From: SLRI01 sp964393275
GTDB taxonomy: Bacteria > Pseudomonadota > Alphaproteobacteria > Geminicoccales > Geminicoccaceae
Direction: 5' to 3'
DNA length: 64,000 bases
Assembly: GCA_964393275.1 (NCBI GenBank)
Contig: CAYMTA010000014.1
Coordinates: 1 to 64,000 of the forward strand
The notes under the pieces were generated by a model. It did no database searches. It was not told the DNA's origin and worked only from the letters and a program-made list of their open reading frames with translations. Shown piece by piece: positions 60,519 to 64,000 of this stretch (positions within the stretch are counted from its first letter, which is position 1; each line of letters opens with the position of its first letter). The translations under genes were made by a program, and so were the position numbers.

Positions 60519-60531
60519 GGCCATCCGTTCG

Positions 60532-61500
60532 ATGCATTTCCGCCTCGTTCCCGACGTCACGCATATCCGCTTCATGCGCGTGCGCTACGTCGCCATGCTC
60601 ATCTCGCTCACCCTGGCGCTCTTTTCCATTGCCTCCGTCTTCTATCCCGGGCTGAATTTCGGGATCGATTTCAAGGGCGGCATCCTCGTCGAGGTACGCA
60701 CGCCCGGGCCCGCCGATCTCGGGCTGATGCGCAGCAGCCTCAACAAGCTCGGCGTCGGCGAGGTGGCCTTGCAGGAGTTCGGCGAGCCGACGGATGTGCT
60801 GATCCGCATCGCCCGGCAGGAGGGCGGGGAGGAGGCGCAGCAGGCAGCGGTCGCGAAGGTCCAGGCGGCGCTCAACGAGCTCGTCGACGGCCAGGTTTCC
60901 TACCGCCGAACCGAGTTCGTCGGACCCAAGGTGAGCGAGGAGCTGCTGCGCGACGGGGTGCTCGCCGTCGTGCTCGCCCTGGTGGCGGTGATGGTCTACA
61001 TCTGGTTCAGGTTCGAATGGCAGTACGGGGTCGGGGCGATCGTTGCCCTTACCCATGACGTCGTGCTGACGATGGGCATGTTCGCGATCTTCGGCTTCGA
61101 GGTCAATCTGACCACGGTTGCGGCCATCCTCACCATCGTCGGCTACTCGCTCAACGACACGGTCGTGATCTTCGATCGAATTCGCGAGAACCTGCGCCGC
61201 TACAAGGCCCTGCCGATCGCCGAGCTGCTCGACGTCAGCGTGAACGAGACGCTGGCCCGGACCCTGATGACGTCGCTGACCACGCTCCTGGCCCTCCTGA
61301 GCCTCTATTTCTTTGGCGGCGAGGTCATTCGCGGGTTCACGTTCGCGATGATCTGGGGCGTGATCGTCGGCACCTATTCCTCGATCTTCATCGCCACCCC
61401 CATCCTCCTGCAGCTCAACATTCGCGCCATCGGGGCCAAGGCGGCGGGAACCGTGGCCGGCGAGGTCGAGGTCGGCGGCGGCACGTCCGCCGGCCCCTGA
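60532..61500 (+). CDS. secF: Protein translocase subunit SecF
   Basis: A 322-residue partner of SecD. It has an N-terminal helix, a periplasmic domain beginning GLNFGIDFKGGILVEV, and five more helices with GYSLNDTVVIFDRIREN and TLMTSLTTLLALLSLYFFGG. 13 nt after secD. Confidence 0.96.
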   Translation: MHFRLVPDVTHIRFMRVRYVAMLISLTLALFSIASVFYPGLNFGIDFKGGILVEVRTPGPADLGLMRSSLNKLGVGEVALQEFGEPTDVLIRIARQEGGEEAQQAAVAKVQAALNELVDGQVSYRRTEFVGPKVSEELLRDGVLAVVLALVAVMVYIWFRFEWQYGVGAIVALTHDVVLTMGMFAIFGFEVNLTTVAAILTIVGYSLNDTVVIFDRIRENLRRYKALPIAELLDVSVNETLARTLMTSLTTLLALLSLYFFGGEVIRGFTFAMIWGVIVGTYSSIFIATPILLQLNIRAIGAKAAGTVAGEVEVGGGTSAGP

Positions 61501-61895
61501 TGCCGGACCGACCCGACGTCCTGCAGGAGATCTCGACCGGCCGGATGGGCGTCACCGGCTATCGCGCCGGCGGGTTCCGCATCGGCTCGGCATGGCATGA
61601 CGGCCATATCCTGCTGCTGCCGCGGGGTGTGGCACCATGGCCGGTGCGATCCGGCCACGCCATCGAGCTTGCCAGCCTGCTGCCGATCAGGGAGGTCGAT
61701 CCGCCTGCCGAGATCCTGCTGATCGGCACGGGCGAGCGGCCGATGCTGCCGCCGGCCGAGCTCAGGCTGGCGCTGAAGGGCTGGGGTCTCGCGGTCGAGG
61801 CCATGCCGACCGGGGCCGCCTGCCGAACCTTCAACGTGCTGGTGGGCGAGGAGCGGCGGGTGGTTGCCGCGCTCCTGGCGATCGAGGGCCCGTAG
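61500..61895 (+). CDS. Mth938-like domain protein (NDUFAF3 family)
   Basis: A 131-residue protein of the Mth938/NDUFAF3 family, recognised by the core ILLIGTGERPMLPPAELRLAL and MPTGAACRTFNVLVGEERRVVAALL. Mitochondrial NDUFAF3 aids complex I assembly; the bacterial role is not established. The ATG overlaps the secF stop by one base (TGATG). In alphaproteobacteria it regularly follows secF and precedes a phytoene-synthase-like NDUFAF6 homologue, which here appears at 63525. Confidence 0.9.
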   Translation: MPDRPDVLQEISTGRMGVTGYRAGGFRIGSAWHDGHILLLPRGVAPWPVRSGHAIELASLLPIREVDPPAEILLIGTGERPMLPPAELRLALKGWGLAVEAMPTGAACRTFNVLVGEERRVVAALLAIEGP

Positions 61896-61898
61896 AGC

Positions 61899-62663
61899 TC
61901 AGAAGATGCCGGCGATGGTGCGGGTCAGGCCGTCGACCATGTCGGGCGCCGCCTCCGGCCAATCGAGGTTGACCTTGTTGGAGGTCGCCACCACCCGGGT
62001 CTCGTAGCGCTTCCAATCGCTGATCGTGCTCGAGCTTTGGGTGACGGTGCCGCCCGAGCCTTGCGAGAGCGACTGGCTCTCGGACTGGCTGACGACGACG
62101 CTCGGCGGTGCCCGCTCGGAGACGCGGATGTCGGTGATCACCGTGTAGGTGGTGTCCTGCACATAGGCGTCCGCCACGGTGCCGATCGCGGCACCCAGGA
62201 GCGCTCCGCCCACCGCGAGGCCGACATCGCTGCCGCCCGCCTGGCCGAGCAGATAGCCGCTGCCGGCGCCGATGGCACCGCCGGTGACGGCGCTGCCGAA
62301 GCCGCCGGCCCCGGCCGCCTCGGCCGCGGTCTCGCTGTTGCGGCCGGCCTGCAGGACGTTGGCCTGCAGCATGAAATGCGCCTTGGCCGGATCATCGACG
62401 ACGCGGAAGCCCTGCGCCTCGATCTTGCTGCGGATCGCCGGCTCGATGTCGAAGTCGGGCTTGTCCGAGGTGTTGCGGACCTGGATGTAGATGGTCTGCT
62501 CGTCCGGCGGCACGGGGTCGACGAAGATCGAGGACGTCATCTTCGTCTGCACGTCGAGATTGCGCTTCGAGACGGCCGTCGATGTCGCGGCGCAGCCGGC
62601 CAGGAGGCCGACCAGAGCCAGGGGTGCCGCGATGCGGCGCAAGGTGGCAGCCAGAGACGACAT
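61899..62663 (-). CDS. TraT-like complement-resistance lipoprotein
   Basis: A 254-residue outer-membrane lipoprotein. The signal ends in LVGLLAGC (lipobox Cys at about residue 23). TraT features include NTSDKPDFDIEPAIRSKIEAQ, AHFMLQANVLQ and a central glycine zipper (GAIGAGSGYLLGQAGG and GLAVGGALLGAAIG). In conjugative plasmids TraT blocks mating and gives serum resistance; chromosomal copies have unknown roles. It stands inserted between the Mth938 gene and the phytoene-synthase gene. Confidence 0.87.
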   Translation of the reverse strand: MSSLAATLRRIAAPLALVGLLAGCAATSTAVSKRNLDVQTKMTSSIFVDPVPPDEQTIYIQVRNTSDKPDFDIEPAIRSKIEAQGFRVVDDPAKAHFMLQANVLQAGRNSETAAEAAGAGGFGSAVTGGAIGAGSGYLLGQAGGSDVGLAVGGALLGAAIGTVADAYVQDTTYTVITDIRVSERAPPSVVVSQSESQSLSQGSGGTVTQSSSTISDWKRYETRVVATSNKVNLDWPEAAPDMVDGLTRTIAGIF

Positions 62664-62763
62664 CCTCGGACCCTCATTTCCAGTCACCGCGAACGCCCGC
62701 CTGCGTTCGCTTTGGCCCAGCCACCGGGAACGCTCGCCGGCGTTCCCGGTGGCCGCCGGCCGC

Positions 62764-63369
62764 TCAGCCGAGCGCGCCGTGCAGCTCCTTCTCGACCTCT
62801 TCCCAGTTGACGAGGTTGTTGAGGAACGCGGCCACATATTCCGGGCGGCGATTCTGGTAGTCCAGATAATACGCGTGCTCCCAGACATCGATGCCGAGAA
62901 TCGGCGTCAGACCGTGCACCAGGGGGTTCTCGCCGTTCGGTGTCTTCATCACCTTCAGCGTGTCGCCGCTGACCGCGAGCCAGGCCCAGCCCGAGCCGAA
63001 CTGCGTTGCCGCCGCGGTCTTGAACTGCTCGGCGAAGGTCTCGAAATTGCCGAAGGAGTCGTCGATCCGCCGCGCCAGCTCGCCGCCCGGCTTGCCGCCG
63101 CCACTCTTCTTCATGATCCGCCAGAACAGCTCGTGATTCCAGTGCTGGCCGGCATTGTTGAAGATGCCCTGCTTCGCGGCATCGCCATGCGTGGACTTGA
63201 CGATCTCCTCGAGCGACTTGCCCTCGAGATCCGTGCCCTCGATCAGGTTGTTCAGGTTGGTGACATAGGTCTGGTGGTGCTTGTCGTGATGCAGGTGCAA
63301 AGTCTGCGACGACATGTAGGGTGCCAGGGCCTCGTAGTCGTATGGCAGGTCGGAGAGCGTAAAGGTCAT
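62764..63369 (-). CDS. sodB: Superoxide dismutase, iron type
   Basis: A 201-residue enzyme converting superoxide to oxygen and peroxide. Metal ligands are the His of TLHLHHDKHH, that of NNAGQHWNHELFW, and the Asp and His of GIDVWEHAYYLDYQN. FGSGWAWL and the Gln in NNAGQHW favour the Fe over the Mn form. No signal peptide is present, so it is cytoplasmic. The ATG at 63369 gives the usual MTFTLSDLPYDYEAL start. Confidence 0.95.
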   Translation of the reverse strand: MTFTLSDLPYDYEALAPYMSSQTLHLHHDKHHQTYVTNLNNLIEGTDLEGKSLEEIVKSTHGDAAKQGIFNNAGQHWNHELFWRIMKKSGGGKPGGELARRIDDSFGNFETFAEQFKTAAATQFGSGWAWLAVSGDTLKVMKTPNGENPLVHGLTPILGIDVWEHAYYLDYQNRRPEYVAAFLNNLVNWEEVEKELHGALG

Positions 63370-63524
63370 GATTTCCTCACCCGTTCGCGTTGGACCGTCC
63401 GCCCACACCTGTAGCGCTGTCCGAACGGTCATGGTCTATGCGCTACATAGGGCCTGCGGGCCATTAAAGGAAGGGCCGCCGCCGGAGTCGCCGCGCGGTC
63501 GCTGGCCCTGGGCGGCCTAGGCGG

Positions 63525-64000
63525 ATGGCAGCGGCCGATCTCCTCCAGGAAGCGCGTTCGCTCGACCCCGATCGGACGATGTGCGTGATGCTCGGCGAGC
63601 CGGCCGATCGTCCGCTGCTGCTCGCCCTCGTGCTGCTCAACGCGGAGCTGGCGAGGATTCCGGAGCTGGTGCAGGAGCCTCTGGCCGGGCGGATTCGCTA
63701 TCAATGGTGGCATGACAGCCTGTTGGCATCGGCGGCGGGCACGGCCACCCCGCGGGTGCCGCTCTTGCGGCCGCTCGCCGCCGCGTTCGCCCGGGGGCTG
63801 CTCGATCCGGCCGTGGTCGCCGACCTGGTAGCGGCGCGCGAGGCCGAGCTCGACCGCCTGCAGCCCGAGGATCTGGCTGCCGTGGAGGCGTTCGCGGCGG
63901 CCACCTCGGGGGCGCTGCATGGCCTGATGGCCAGGGCCTGCGGCGGCAGCGCCCTGGAAGCCGGGACGGCGGAGGCCGTCGGCACGGGCTTCGCCCTGGT
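63525..64000 (+). CDS. Squalene/phytoene synthase family protein (NDUFAF6-like), 5' part
   Basis: The first 158 or so residues are in the window and the frame stays open at the end. MAAADLLQEARSLDPDRTM and RPLLLALVLLNAELARIPE, then EPLAGRIRYQWWHDSL, match the family's first conserved block, but the DXXXD motif of true synthases is not seen in this part. The position near the Mth938 gene suggests the NDUFAF6-like complex I assembly branch rather than carotenoid synthesis. Confidence 0.85.
   Translation, partial: MAAADLLQEARSLDPDRTMCVMLGEPADRPLLLALVLLNAELARIPELVQEPLAGRIRYQWWHDSLLASAAGTATPRVPLLRPLAAAFARGLLDPAVVADLVAAREAELDRLQPEDLAAVEAFAAATSGALHGLMARACGGSALEAGTAEAVGTGFAL

Overview
The window comes from a high-GC alphaproteobacterium, most likely of the Rhodospirillales or a relative. 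The evidence is the ntrB-ntrC-ntrY-ntrX-trkA-(aminotransferase)-hfq-hflX order, a fused ispDF gene, a pyruvate dehydrogenase E1 beta carrying its own lipoyl domain, and the yajC-secD-secF-Mth938-phytoene synthase string. No rRNA, tRNA or CRISPR array was found.

Region 1 (about 1-24,200) is an accessory catabolic island. A ten-gene minus-strand operon (11,536 to 947) encodes two Gfo/Idh/MocA dehydrogenases, a RuBisCO-like protein, a DUF1537 kinase, a D-apionate-oxidoisomerase-like dehydrogenase, an HpcH/HpaI aldolase, a 2-hydroxyacid dehydrogenase and a CUT1-type importer without an ATPase. Its neighbours are a complete CUT2 (ribose-type) importer, a D-apionate-lactonase-like protein with a GntR regulator, and a plus-strand trio (baeRF-like protein, FMN 2-hydroxyacid oxidase, RraA-like protein). 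Together they outline D-apiose/D-apionate breakdown: uptake, oxidation to the lactone, lactone hydrolysis, oxidoisomerisation, phosphorylation, then carbon-carbon cleavage by the RuBisCO-like protein. The FMN oxidase would fit a glycolate product. Two transcription units share a 19-nt motif over their -10 elements, a candidate operator. The island is bracketed by two mirror-image copies of a composite repeat: five 19-nt palindromes spaced 31-32 nt, then 21-nt tandem repeats, then a 95-nt conserved tail.

Region 2 (about 24,200-29,000) is patchwork: a GFA-family gene and a decayed second copy, a glycine-zipper lipoprotein, an OsmC protein, and a PQQ alcohol dehydrogenase with the Asp-Tyr-Asp signature of lanthanide enzymes plus its cytochrome c. 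The 3' end of trpE occurs here three times in direct orientation, framing two cargo modules, which suggests repeated integration at the trpE 3' end.

Region 3 (about 29,000-64,000) is core genome: trpE and ppiD on the minus strand; tpiA, secG, pyrG, kdsA, eno, an ftsB-like gene, pdhA, pdhB, pdhC, lpd, lipA and ratA on the plus strand (with a vapBC-type toxin-antitoxin pair inserted antisense between pdhC and lpd); cinA and ispDF on the minus strand; the two Ntr two-component systems, trkA, an aminotransferase, hfq, hflX, a CBS protein, yajC, secD, secF and an Mth938 protein on the plus strand; a TraT-like lipoprotein and Fe superoxide dismutase on the minus strand; and a phytoene-synthase-family gene running off the end.
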